Position numbers and translations under genes: made by a program | Assembly: GCA_031260385.1 (NCBI GenBank) | Contig: JAIRKB010000214.1 | Location: 1 to 9,916, forward strand | Direction of reading: 5' to 3' | Source: Propionibacteriaceae bacterium | Lineage (GTDB): Bacteria; Actinomycetota; Actinomycetes; Propionibacteriales; Propionibacteriaceae | Length of the DNA stretch: 9,916 nt | Notes under the pieces: model-generated | What the model was told of the DNA's origin: nothing | The model's database searches: none | What the model saw: only the letters and a program-made list of their open reading frames with translations | Shown: positions 1-5,805 of the stretch, piece after piece | Position numbering within the stretch: the first letter of the stretch is position 1 | How the letters are laid out: each line of letters starts with the position of its first letter

Positions 1-218
1 ACGAGATGGTGAAGCCCCGAGGAAGATGTGGAGCCGATATACATACCGGGACGGACTCGTACGGCTTCCAAGCCTTCCAGCACAGTAATGGCGTCAGCGT
101 CATAGGACCCTTCCTCAACGCGGGAAGTCAGTTGGTCATTATTGAGGCGGATATCCTCCACCCTAGCGCTTGCCGACTCCTGGTCGTCAGCGCCCAAGGG
201 CTCCGGTTCGAATGCCAT
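1..218 (-). CDS. gyrB: DNA gyrase subunit B (or ParE), N-terminal part, cut by window edge
   Basis: This is the ATPase subunit of a type II topoisomerase; GyrB pairs with GyrA to introduce negative supercoils. Reading the minus strand from ATG at 218 gives 72 complete codons before the left edge. Residues 42-72 contain the family signature: AITVLEGLEAV, then RPGMYIGST (56-64), then GLHHL (68-72), the start of the GHKL ATPase domain. The first 40 residues are an acidic, poorly conserved extension. The usual VRKRPGMYIG reads VRVRPGMYIG here. AGGAGA lies just 3 bases before the ATG; the upstream frame has no other usual start before a stop at 276-278, so this start is chosen. GLHHL fits GyrB and also some ParE proteins, so ParE remains possible. 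The gene is first in its unit here, not directly behind recF as in many actinobacteria. Confidence 0.85.
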   Translation of the reverse strand, partial: MAFEPEPLGADDQESASARVEDIRLNNDQLTSRVEEGSYDADAITVLEGLEAVRVRPGMYIGSTSSSGLHHL

Positions 219-277
219 GTATCTCCTATGTAATGCGGTCGGCCTAGCGCCCTGGCGCCGTCTCGCCCAACCGCTCT

Positions 278-283
278 ATTCTA
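278..283 (-). promoter_or_regulatory. Candidate -10 box for the gyrB-like gene
   Basis: The minus strand reads TAGAAT here, matching the TATAAT consensus at five of six positions. It lies 59 bases before the ATG at 218, leaving an untranslated leader of about 50 bases. No convincing -35 hexamer is seen at 16-18 bases. Upstream, three GGCTAA boxes (minus strand; ends at 316, 339 and 359) may be part of the control region. Confidence 0.4.
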
Positions 284-391
284 CCCTCTTTCTGGCTACC
301 ACATCGGATATTAGCCACCAACTGAGAGGATTATTAGCCAAAACCGGCGAAATTTAGCCCCCTGACCGCCGAGACCACCCCAGACGTACGT

Positions 392-414
392 CCCTACGTC
401 CCCAACACCCCCCC
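392..414 (-). other. G-quadruplex-type motif between the ATPase gene and gyrB
   Basis: The minus strand carries a run of seven G (408-414), four G (400-403) and three G (392-394) separated by loops of 4 and 5 bases. The seven-G run can supply two G-triplets, so the stretch fits the usual G3+N1-7 quadruplex pattern. It lies 29 bases past the stop of the ATPase gene and upstream of the gyrB promoter candidate. Folding is inferred from pattern only. Confidence 0.4.
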
Positions 415-443
415 GGCAGAAAGCCAACCCATGCCCAACTAAG

Positions 444-1709
444 CTAGTGGGCCCATAGACGATCGAGTGGTAGGGCAATCAAACGATCATCATAGTGATG
501 AGCGCGTGTGCCCATGTGGAGGCAAACGCCAACGCCAAATGCGGGTCCTACCTTGTCGCGAAGTTTCGCAAGCGATCGGAACGACGCTTTGCTGGCGTGG
601 GTGCTTGCTTTGACCTCAATAGCGACGATCATACCGTCATCGCGTTCCACAATGAGATCAACTTCGTCATCGTCATAGGTTCGCCAATGTCCCACGGAGG
701 TAATACCATCCATCCAAGACACCTCTTTTAGGACTTCCCCGACCACGAATGTCTCCGCTAGGTATCCAAACTCTGTGAGATAGGTCGGGTCGGTTCCAGC
801 CAGTTTGTCTGGTGAGAGGTGTAGCAGGCGAGCGGCGACCCCAGAATCAACAACGTGGAGCTTAGGATTACCGGCGCTCCGAGTGGTCAGGGTTTTACCC
901 CAGGCAGGTAGGGTTCGAAGCAAGAAAACTGCCTCAAGTAGGTACGTATAGCTGGCGACAAGGTCTTTGTTGAGTTGAAGGGTCTGCGCGACATTATTCA
1001 TGTTCAGAATCCGCGCCGTTTGTCCAGCGAGTGCTTTAAGGACTGCAGGCAGAGCCTGGGCCTGTCTGAGCTTCTTCAAGTCAGCGACATCTTTTGCTAG
1101 TGTGGCGCGGACATAGTCATCGAACCAACGGGCTCGGCCCACTGTTGTTGAGCGGACCAACGCATCAGGAAAGCCCCCCGTGACAATTAGGTCAACGTAC
1201 GCCTGTCGGGTTGTGGCTGACTCAGTTGAGTTAACAACCTCTGCGCCCTGCTCGAAGAGACGTTCCACCAAGCCGCCATGATGACTAAGCTCACTTTGGG
1301 CTAGTGGGAGTATCTCCATACGATGGAGCCTTCCAGTGAGAGCTTCGGCGGTTTTCGGCAAGGTGTCATGCCTCGATGAGCCTGTTAAGACGAACTGTCC
1401 AGGCCTAGAGCCGACCTGATTAAGCCGCGCTTTTATGGCTGAGAGTAGGTCTGGAGCATGTTTATACTCGTCGATTAACACCGGTCCAGGGACGCTAATC
1501 ATCAGCGTTGGATCCATGAGGGCTGCTGCTCGCGTCGGCAGATCATCCAGATCTATGATCGTACCGCCGGTGAGGTGGGCGATCTGGCGCATAAGAGTGG
1601 ACTTCCCGACGGCGCGCGGCCCTTCAAGCAAGATGACTGGCTCTTCGCTTAGGCGCTTAAGGACGACTTTGAAAGTATGTCGGGTGATGAGATCATTTTG
1701 CGAATCCAC
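444..1709 (-). CDS. AAA_14/DUF4143 family ATPase with PD-(D/E)xK-like C-terminus
   Basis: A 421-residue protein of the widespread AAA_14 plus DUF4143 architecture, whose cellular role is not established. The N-terminal half is a P-loop ATPase: Walker A GPRAVGKS (30-37), Walker B VLIDE (77-81) and a sensor-like VLTGSSR (107-113). The middle (about 185-260) is helical and corresponds to the winged-helix part of DUF4143. The C-terminal part has the typical VVDSGVAARLL (286-296) and GYLAETFVVGEVL (315-327), then a nuclease-like core with E349-x-D351 and E365-V-K367, as in PD-(D/E)xK folds. The start is GTG at 1709; there is no Shine-Dalgarno sequence, but TAGAAT sits 6 bases upstream, which suggests a leaderless message. 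Length is normal for the family and the frame is intact. It stands alone, divergent from the toxin-antitoxin operons, behind a 23-bp repeat array that may control it. Confidence 0.9.
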   Translation of the reverse strand: MDSQNDLITRHTFKVVLKRLSEEPVILLEGPRAVGKSTLMRQIAHLTGGTIIDLDDLPTRAAALMDPTLMISVPGPVLIDEYKHAPDLLSAIKARLNQVGSRPGQFVLTGSSRHDTLPKTAEALTGRLHRMEILPLAQSELSHHGGLVERLFEQGAEVVNSTESATTRQAYVDLIVTGGFPDALVRSTTVGRARWFDDYVRATLAKDVADLKKLRQAQALPAVLKALAGQTARILNMNNVAQTLQLNKDLVASYTYLLEAVFLLRTLPAWGKTLTTRSAGNPKLHVVDSGVAARLLHLSPDKLAGTDPTYLTEFGYLAETFVVGEVLKEVSWMDGITSVGHWRTYDDDEVDLIVERDDGMIVAIEVKASTHASKASFRSLAKLRDKVGPAFGVGVCLHMGTRAHHYDDRLIALPLDRLWAH

Positions 1710-1715
1710 AACGCT

Positions 1716-1721
1716 ATTCTA
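1716..1721 (-). promoter_or_regulatory. -10 box of the ATPase gene, leaderless type
   Basis: Minus-strand TAGAAT is followed by exactly 6 bases and then the GTG start codon at 1709, so transcription would begin at or next to the first codon. No ribosome-binding sequence is present. The -35 region falls in or beside the first unit of the tandem repeat array, so a protein bound there could block or recruit RNA polymerase. Confidence 0.5.
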
Positions 1722-1740
1722 CACCACCATTGCCCATACA

Positions 1741-1832
1741 ACCAGAAAAATCGAACCACTTGTACCAGAAAAATCGAAGCACAGTAACCAGAATAATCGA
1801 AGCACAGTAATCAGAAAAGTCGAGACTAGCGA
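1741..1832. repeat. Tandem 23-bp iteron-like array (three clear units plus a degenerate fourth)
   Basis: Four head-to-tail units of exactly 23 bases start at 1741, 1764, 1787 and 1810. Units two and three differ by a single base and share, with that one difference, the core CAGAAAAATCGAAGCACAG. Unit one keeps ACCAGAAAAATCGAA and diverges in its last 8 bases; unit four is degenerate (ATCAGAAAAGTCGA). The core is A-rich on the plus strand against a G+C-richer background. The array has no spacers, so it is not a CRISPR. Its period is close to two helical turns, so all units face the same side of the DNA. It begins directly upstream of the promoter of the DUF4143 ATPase gene. Confidence 0.85.
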
Positions 1833-1960
1833 CGATCGTGACAAAGCCCAAGGGAGACTTCGCCGCACTGATGTGCCCGGTTAGACTCCTAGATAGCGAG
1901 ATTACGAGCCCATTTAGGTGCGTCTAGGCGGCTATCGGTCTCAGACGACTAAAAATAACA

Positions 1961-1992
1961 GTAATGTACAATACGGCGCTTATGGCTATAAT
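1961..1992 (+). promoter_or_regulatory. Promoter and YefM-type operator of the first toxin-antitoxin operon
   Basis: A perfect -10 box, TATAAT (1987-1992), is preceded by TGTACA (1965-1970) at a 16-base spacing, a four-of-six match to the -35 consensus. The ATG follows the -10 box by 6 bases with no Shine-Dalgarno sequence, so the message is probably leaderless. TGTACA is itself a palindrome inside the near-palindrome GTAATGTACAATAC (1961-1974). TGTACA is the known core of the operator bound by the E. coli YefM-YoeB complex, so autorepression by the antitoxin-toxin complex is the natural reading. Confidence 0.65.
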
Positions 1993-1998
1993 TGAGTT

Positions 1999-2262
1999 AT
2001 GAGTACTTTGACTGTCACCGACGCGCGTGCGCGATTAGCTGAGGTGGTTGATCAGGTCCGGGTGAGCAAGGATCCGCTCTTTTTGACGCGTCGTGGTCGG
2101 CGAGTTGCGGCGGTTATTGATGCCGACGACCTGGATCGCTTGATTGCGGCAGCCGAAGATCTTGCCGATATCACTGCAGCGGCTCAGGCGCGCGCTGAGC
2201 TCGATGCGGGCTCAGAACTGGTTCCCTGGGAGCAGGTCAAGGCTGATCTCGGGTTAACGTGA
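1999..2262 (+). CDS. Phd/YefM family antitoxin
   Basis: An 87-residue antitoxin that neutralises the RelE-type toxin encoded immediately downstream and probably represses its own operon. The N-terminal half has the Phd/YefM fold signature: LTVTDARARLAEVVDQV (4-20), then a strand-rich part with LTRRGRRVAAVIDADDL (28-44). The C-terminal part (about 50-87) is a charged helix of the kind that wraps the toxin. The ATG at 1999 is preceded at 6 bases by TATAAT and lacks a ribosome-binding site, supporting a leaderless start. The TGA stop overlaps the toxin GTG by 4 bases (GTGA), indicating translational coupling. Confidence 0.9.
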   Translation: MSTLTVTDARARLAEVVDQVRVSKDPLFLTRRGRRVAAVIDADDLDRLIAAAEDLADITAAAQARAELDAGSELVPWEQVKADLGLT

Positions 2263-2522
2263 GCTACCAGGTTCAACTAACTCCAGCGGCCGCGCGACAG
2301 TTAAGGAAAATGGATCGTCCGGGAATCCTACGGGTGCAAGCGGCGATTGATTTGCTGGCTGGGGACCCCAGGCCGCCGGGAGCACGCAAGCTCGTTGGTG
2401 GAGCCGGTGAGTGGCGAGTACGCACCGGCGACTACCGGATCATCTACGAAGTTCACGAGAGAGTTCTGCGGGTGCTGGTGATTGTCATTGGACATCGCCG
2501 CGACATCTATCAAAGCCGATAG
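2259..2522 (+). CDS. relE: RelE/ParE superfamily toxin (likely ribosome-dependent mRNA endonuclease)
   Basis: An 87-residue toxin of the RelE superfamily. RelE enzymes cut mRNA in the ribosomal A site and halt translation; ParE relatives instead poison gyrase. The sequence runs YQVQLTPAAARQLRKM (3-18), a helix pair, then ARKLVGGAGEWRVRTGDYRII (42-62) and a final strand VIVIGHRRDIY (74-84). R54, R60, R80/R81 and Y84 lie where RelE enzymes keep catalytic basic and tyrosine residues, favouring RNase over gyrase activity. The start is GTG overlapping the antitoxin stop by 4 bases, with no clear Shine-Dalgarno sequence, so translation probably depends on the antitoxin gene. Full length and intact. 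The partner type makes it comparable to YefM-YoeB or RelJK-like pairs. Confidence 0.9.
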   Translation: MSYQVQLTPAAARQLRKMDRPGILRVQAAIDLLAGDPRPPGARKLVGGAGEWRVRTGDYRIIYEVHERVLRVLVIVIGHRRDIYQSR

Positions 2523-2549
2523 GCTCAAGCCTCTAGCTCTCGGCGCAAT

Positions 2550-2568
2550 CTAGTATCTATGCTAGAAT
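2550..2568 (+). promoter_or_regulatory. Candidate operator and -10 box of the second toxin-antitoxin operon
   Basis: TAGAAT (2563-2568) lies 7 bases before the ATG at 2576, again without a Shine-Dalgarno sequence, so a leaderless transcript is likely. An imperfect palindrome CTAGTATCTATGCTAG (2550-2565, 12 of 16 bases symmetric) overlaps the -10 box. A wider AGTATC (2552-2557) and GATACT (2581-2586) pair flanks the start codon. These are candidate binding sites for the antitoxin. No good -35 box is seen, and the gap from the relE stop is only 53 bases. Confidence 0.45.
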
Positions 2569-2575
2569 AACAAGT

Positions 2576-2863
2576 ATGACGATACTGTCGCTGACGGAGT
2601 TCAATCAGAACCCTTCTCGGGTGGTGCGCTTGCTTGAGGACGACCCGCGATCAACGATTTGTGTGACCAAGCGGGGAAAGCCAATTCTCCAAGTTACGGC
2701 CATCCGACCCACCGATGATCCGATCACAACCCTGGTTGCTAGGGGTTTGGCTAGTCTGCCTGCTCGCGCCTCCTGTGAACCAGTTCAGTATGGTGATGAC
2801 CTCCTACCCTCAGGACTCGACCTGATGACCAGCCTTGATCATGATCGGAATCGTCTTGACTAG
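2576..2863 (+). CDS. Phd/YefM family antitoxin paired with a PIN toxin (VapB role)
   Basis: A 95-residue antitoxin. The start LSLTEFNQNPSRVVRLLE (4-21) followed by VTKRGKPILQVTAI (30-43) is the Phd/YefM DNA-binding half, including the typical EFNQNPSR segment. The rest (about 45-95) is low in recognisable motifs and should hold the toxin-binding part. The coding sequence overlaps the PIN toxin gene by about 8-29 bases depending on the toxin start, marking one operon. It is clearly different in sequence from the antitoxin at 1999-2262, so this is not a recent duplication. Confidence 0.87.
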   Translation: MTILSLTEFNQNPSRVVRLLEDDPRSTICVTKRGKPILQVTAIRPTDDPITTLVARGLASLPARASCEPVQYGDDLLPSGLDLMTSLDHDRNRLD

Positions 2864-3296
2864 GCCTTGGTATGTCGACTCGTCAGTGGTTTTGCGAATC
2901 GCGAAAGAAGGTTCTCCGGCGGCGCGCGGCTGGTTTGATACTGCCCTCGCGGCCGGTGAGGTCTTTGTCGCCTCTCACCTAATGCGGGTCGAAGTCTTGC
3001 GAGTCCTTGCTAATAACAATCTCGACGCTGCCGGGGCGATAGACGTCATCTCGCGATTCATCTTGTTATCCCTTGACGACGAGCTTGCCGATGAGGCCGT
3101 GGCGATCAAGGCGTCACTGGGCAGCGCCGACGCCCTCCATGTCGCCTCTGCCCTTCGAGTGGGTGCCGATGCCATCTCAGTCGTCACCCACGATGCCCAG
3201 ATGGCAACCGCCGCCAAAGCCCTCGGTTTTCAAGTCTTCGACCCAGTAATGGACGACCCCCGCCGCCCCGCAGTCACCGTGCCTAGCGGGAGCTAA
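2841..3296 (+). CDS. vapC: PIN-domain ribonuclease toxin, VapC type
   Basis: A PIN-domain RNase toxin; VapC enzymes cleave tRNA or rRNA in a Mg-dependent way until bound by the antitoxin. Counted from ATG 2841, the four acidic residues of the PIN active site are visible: D13 in YVDSSVVL, E51 in MRVEVLR, D97 in SADALHVAS and D118 in VTHDAQM. The DALHVAS and THD motifs are diagnostic. Three starts are possible in frame: TTG 2835, ATG 2841 and TTG 2856. None has a good ribosome-binding site; TTG 2856 would put the start right before the first strand (LTRPWYVDSS) and overlap the antitoxin by only 8 bases. The C-terminus carries a 20-residue polar tail after the fold. Intact, about 150 residues, slightly longer than most VapC. 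Confidence 0.87.
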   Translation: MIGIVLTRPWYVDSSVVLRIAKEGSPAARGWFDTALAAGEVFVASHLMRVEVLRVLANNNLDAAGAIDVISRFILLSLDDELADEAVAIKASLGSADALHVASALRVGADAISVVTHDAQMATAAKALGFQVFDPVMDDPRRPAVTVPSGS

Positions 3297-3300
3297 AGCG

Positions 3301-3330
3301 AGGCTCGCTGGGGGTTCGACGAGCTTATTT
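3301..3330 (+). terminator. Weak candidate terminator after vapC
   Basis: AGGCTCG (3301-3307) can pair with CGAGCTT (3320-3326), including one G-T pair, across a 12-base loop; ATTT follows. An alternative small hairpin, AGCGA/TCGCT (3297-3309), overlaps it. The element sits between convergent genes and overlaps the last codons of the minus-strand amidase gene. The T tract is short, so the call is weak. Confidence 0.3.
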
Positions 3331-5715
3331 GGTGACGAAGGCGGTGGTGGCGGTGGATTGGGGCGGGGGAGTTCCCTTGGGTAGGAGCAAGATCTGGACC
3401 GCTTCCATCCGCAGGGAGCGGCCTTGAGACCCGGCGGGATTGCCATTTGATGTCCACGCTAGCCAGCCGTACCCTTGGACGTGCGCTCGATACCAGATGT
3501 CGTGGGTAGAGGCAATCGGGCCAGTGAGGGTGATCTTTAGCGCCTCCATTCGCAAGCTCTTGCCGGTCGTTCCGGCAATCTTCCCATTCGACACGGCGGC
3601 CATCCAACCCTTGGATTGAACATGGGCGGCGACGGAGACGCCGGAGCCCGCCGGAAGGTTTTGTACGGTCAGCTGGAGGGCTTCCATGCGACGGGCTTTG
3701 CCGGTCGTACCAGCGGTAGCGCCATCGCTAACCGTGGGCAACCAACCCTGCGAGGCGACATGGGCGGAGTAACTTATGGCAGCGGCTTTCGTTAGGTAGG
3801 CGCCGCCGCCTAGAGGGCTCGGGGCCGTGCCGACTGGCTCGAGAGATATCTGGATCGCCTCGATACGATAACCGTAGCCTTGGGTGCCAGCCGGCTGGCC
3901 ATCTTTCGTCCAACCGAGCCAACCGCGGCTTTGGACATGCACTCGATACCACACTGAATGGGTGTTGGCGATCGGCCCGCTGAGCGAAATCTTGATGCCT
4001 TCGATCCGTCGGCCTTTGCCGGTGGTTCCGGCGGTCTTTCCGTTCGTCACGCTAGCCATCCAACCGAGGGTCTGCACATCGGCCGAGTAGGTGACCGACG
4101 AACCAGTCGGGGCATCTGGCAAAGCAATGGTGAAGGCCTCGAGACGTTTTGACTTGCCAATCGTGCCAGCGGTTGCTCCATCTTTTACGCTCGCCATCCA
4201 CCCAAAGGACTGGACATGAGCGGTGTAGGTGACGCTGCGGTTTGGACTAGGCGGCGTACCCGGCGCGAAAGTAACCGCGCCGCCGCCACTGGGGACGGTT
4301 GCCCAGCCGTTTTGGAACTGCTGAGTGAGCTGCCCACTAGAGTTCGTGTAGGCATCGGTCAACGGGAAACCCCAATTACCGAGAGCGCCCCCAGCGTTAA
4401 GAAATGCCGTGGCGATCGACCCGGTGACAGTGTGAGCGTCGGTCGTGCTTGTCCAGTAGATTGAACCGTTTTTGAACTCGGTGTAGCGACCATTGCCGAT
4501 CGGTTGCTCGAGACGATAGGGCTGACCAAGAGTGCCGGTCGCGCCACCAAGGCTTTGCCACTTCGGCTGGATGGGACTAGCGGTCGCGCCTGCCATCAGG
4601 GCGACAACCTCGTGCCGGATCTCCTCCATCTTGGCGATGACAAACTTCCCTGGGCAAGCGGTGGCGCTGACATCTTGGTGTTTGAAGATCGTCGCAAGGG
4701 TCTTGCCACCAATTGAGACCGTGCCTAGGGGGTTACGGTAATAACTCTGCAGCTTCCAGGCGATCAGGTGTTCAGCCGCCTCAAGGGCGACCGGGGTTGG
4801 CTCAGCGGTTTCGGAGTTCATCATGAACGAGATGCCGACAGTCTGGAGATTCCACGTTCCAGCGTGCGCGCCGTGAACCGGGAGATCGGCCCCACCATAA
4901 TGGCCTTCGTAAATAGTGCCGAACTTGTCGATGAGGAAGTTGTAGCCGATATCGCACCACTCGAGGGACTGGTGGTAGGCCTGGATCCCGCGGACGATAC
5001 CGGGCGCTTCAGCTTGGGTATAGACGTTAGACCCAGCGGTATGGTGGACGGTAATCGCGATCACGGTAGCGTCAACGGTCGTCTTACAGTCCGGCGCTGC
5101 CGCCCCCCATTGAGCCCGGGTCTGGAAAGCGGGAGCGTCCAGGAAATTGCTGATAGTGGTGCTAGCTGGAGCAATATCTGCCCCCGCCCGGCCCTGATTT
5201 CTCGGGCCTGCCCCCGGTTCGATAACGACGGCTTGAAGATCGGATATTGAACTGTCCTCATCACCAATCGCCTGAACCTGCAGCCCATCCGAATCGCCCA
5301 CCCAGATGGCATCGGAAGAGAAGGTCCCGTCGTTCTTGACGATCACATCGTCAGTGGTCGAGAAGGTGTACCACTGGCTCCACCCGTCAGCCGAGTGAGT
5401 ACGCAGATATAGTACGGGTGCCCCCTCAGCCTCCGCCCAAGTCAAGGCCACCAGCGAAAACTCTTCGATATCAAGACACTCATAGGCACCAACAAGGGTT
5501 CCCTCGCCAGCCTGCTCATCGATGGCGGTGTCCGACTCCGGGTCAACCACCGTCAACGTCACCCCGTTATCGGTGACATTCAAAGTCGGGCTCACTTGCG
5601 GCGTCTCGATCGGTGGTTCCTCGGCTTGCGCCGGGGCCAAGCCCCAACCGAGGCCGAGGGCAGCGACGAGGGCCAATAAGCTCGTCACGGGGGGCCTAAC
5701 GCGCTTAAGAGTCAC
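3325..5715 (-). CDS. Secreted N-acetylmuramoyl-L-alanine amidase (PGRP type) with LGFP-like and six ChW repeats
   Basis: A 796-residue exported peptidoglycan hydrolase expected to cut the MurNAc-L-Ala amide bond. Residues 1-31 are a signal peptide (basic MTLKRVR, hydrophobic core, likely cleavage after AQA31). Residues 75-165 form a beta-rich domain usual before actinobacterial PGRP domains (LRTHSADGWSQW; AIWVGDSDGLQVQ). The amidase_2/PGRP domain spans about 195-372: VHHTAG (223-228, zinc His), GYNFLID (257-263), FKHQDVSATACPGK (344-357) with zinc ligands H346 and C354. Residues 383-485 hold LGFP-like repeats (NWGFPLTDAY). Residues 494-778 contain six ChW (clostridial hydrophobic W) repeats. 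No sortase signal follows. The start is GTG 5715 with AAGGAAGAG just upstream. It lies 90 bases after the polysaccharide cluster on the same strand and probably acts on, or binds, that wall. Confidence 0.92.
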   Translation of the reverse strand: MTLKRVRPPVTSLLALVAALGLGWGLAPAQAEEPPIETPQVSPTLNVTDNGVTLTVVDPESDTAIDEQAGEGTLVGAYECLDIEEFSLVALTWAEAEGAPVLYLRTHSADGWSQWYTFSTTDDVIVKNDGTFSSDAIWVGDSDGLQVQAIGDEDSSISDLQAVVIEPGAGPRNQGRAGADIAPASTTISNFLDAPAFQTRAQWGAAAPDCKTTVDATVIAITVHHTAGSNVYTQAEAPGIVRGIQAYHQSLEWCDIGYNFLIDKFGTIYEGHYGGADLPVHGAHAGTWNLQTVGISFMMNSETAEPTPVALEAAEHLIAWKLQSYYRNPLGTVSIGGKTLATIFKHQDVSATACPGKFVIAKMEEIRHEVVALMAGATASPIQPKWQSLGGATGTLGQPYRLEQPIGNGRYTEFKNGSIYWTSTTDAHTVTGSIATAFLNAGGALGNWGFPLTDAYTNSSGQLTQQFQNGWATVPSGGGAVTFAPGTPPSPNRSVTYTAHVQSFGWMASVKDGATAGTIGKSKRLEAFTIALPDAPTGSSVTYSADVQTLGWMASVTNGKTAGTTGKGRRIEGIKISLSGPIANTHSVWYRVHVQSRGWLGWTKDGQPAGTQGYGYRIEAIQISLEPVGTAPSPLGGGAYLTKAAAISYSAHVASQGWLPTVSDGATAGTTGKARRMEALQLTVQNLPAGSGVSVAAHVQSKGWMAAVSNGKIAGTTGKSLRMEALKITLTGPIASTHDIWYRAHVQGYGWLAWTSNGNPAGSQGRSLRMEAVQILLLPKGTPPPQSTATTAFVTK
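3382..4236 (-). repeat. Six ChW repeat units arranged as two triplets in the amidase
   Basis: Protein-level repeats with a period of about 46 residues, starting near residues 494, 541, 587, 647, 693 and 739. Each has the pattern HVQxxGWxxxxxxGxxAGxxGxxxRxEAxxI; the central GW pairs are at 505, 551, 598, 657, 703 and 750. The third unit of each triplet shares WYRxHVQ and GWLxW, which units one and two lack, and a Pro/Gly-rich linker (628-644) separates the triplets. This suggests one ancestral triplet was duplicated (3835-4236 and 3382-3783). The DNA copies have diverged, so the duplication is old. ChW repeats are thought to mediate cell-surface or substrate binding. Confidence 0.85.
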
Positions 5716-5805
5716 TAGCTCTTCCTTGTCAACAGGTACTAAAAATATGATTGCTCGAAAAAGACTATCGGAAAATCATCGCGGAAGCACCCCTAGAACG
5801 CACAT

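Noticed and set aside
6..357. Overlapping plus-strand ORFs of 75 and 71 codons at the left edge
   Set aside because: They lie opposite the gyrB-like N-terminus and its leader; the minus-strand frame gives a clear topoisomerase signature.
1741..1832. CRISPR array
   Set aside because: Units are head-to-tail without unique spacers, only 23 bases long, and no cas genes are in the window.
1435..1884. A 149-codon plus-strand ORF running through the repeat array
   Set aside because: Most of it is antisense to the Walker A and B region of the ATPase gene, and the rest translates the repeats; no protein family resemblance.
4768..5250. A 160-codon plus-strand ORF
   Set aside because: It is antisense to the PGRP catalytic domain, which has an intact signal peptide, zinc ligands and a ribosome-binding site.
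5716..5805. A promoter for the amidase (TTGACA on the minus strand at about 5724-5729)
   Set aside because: The TTGACA lies directly next to the ribosome-binding sequence, leaving no room for a -10 box upstream of the start codon; the ATATTT upstream lacks a matching -35 box.
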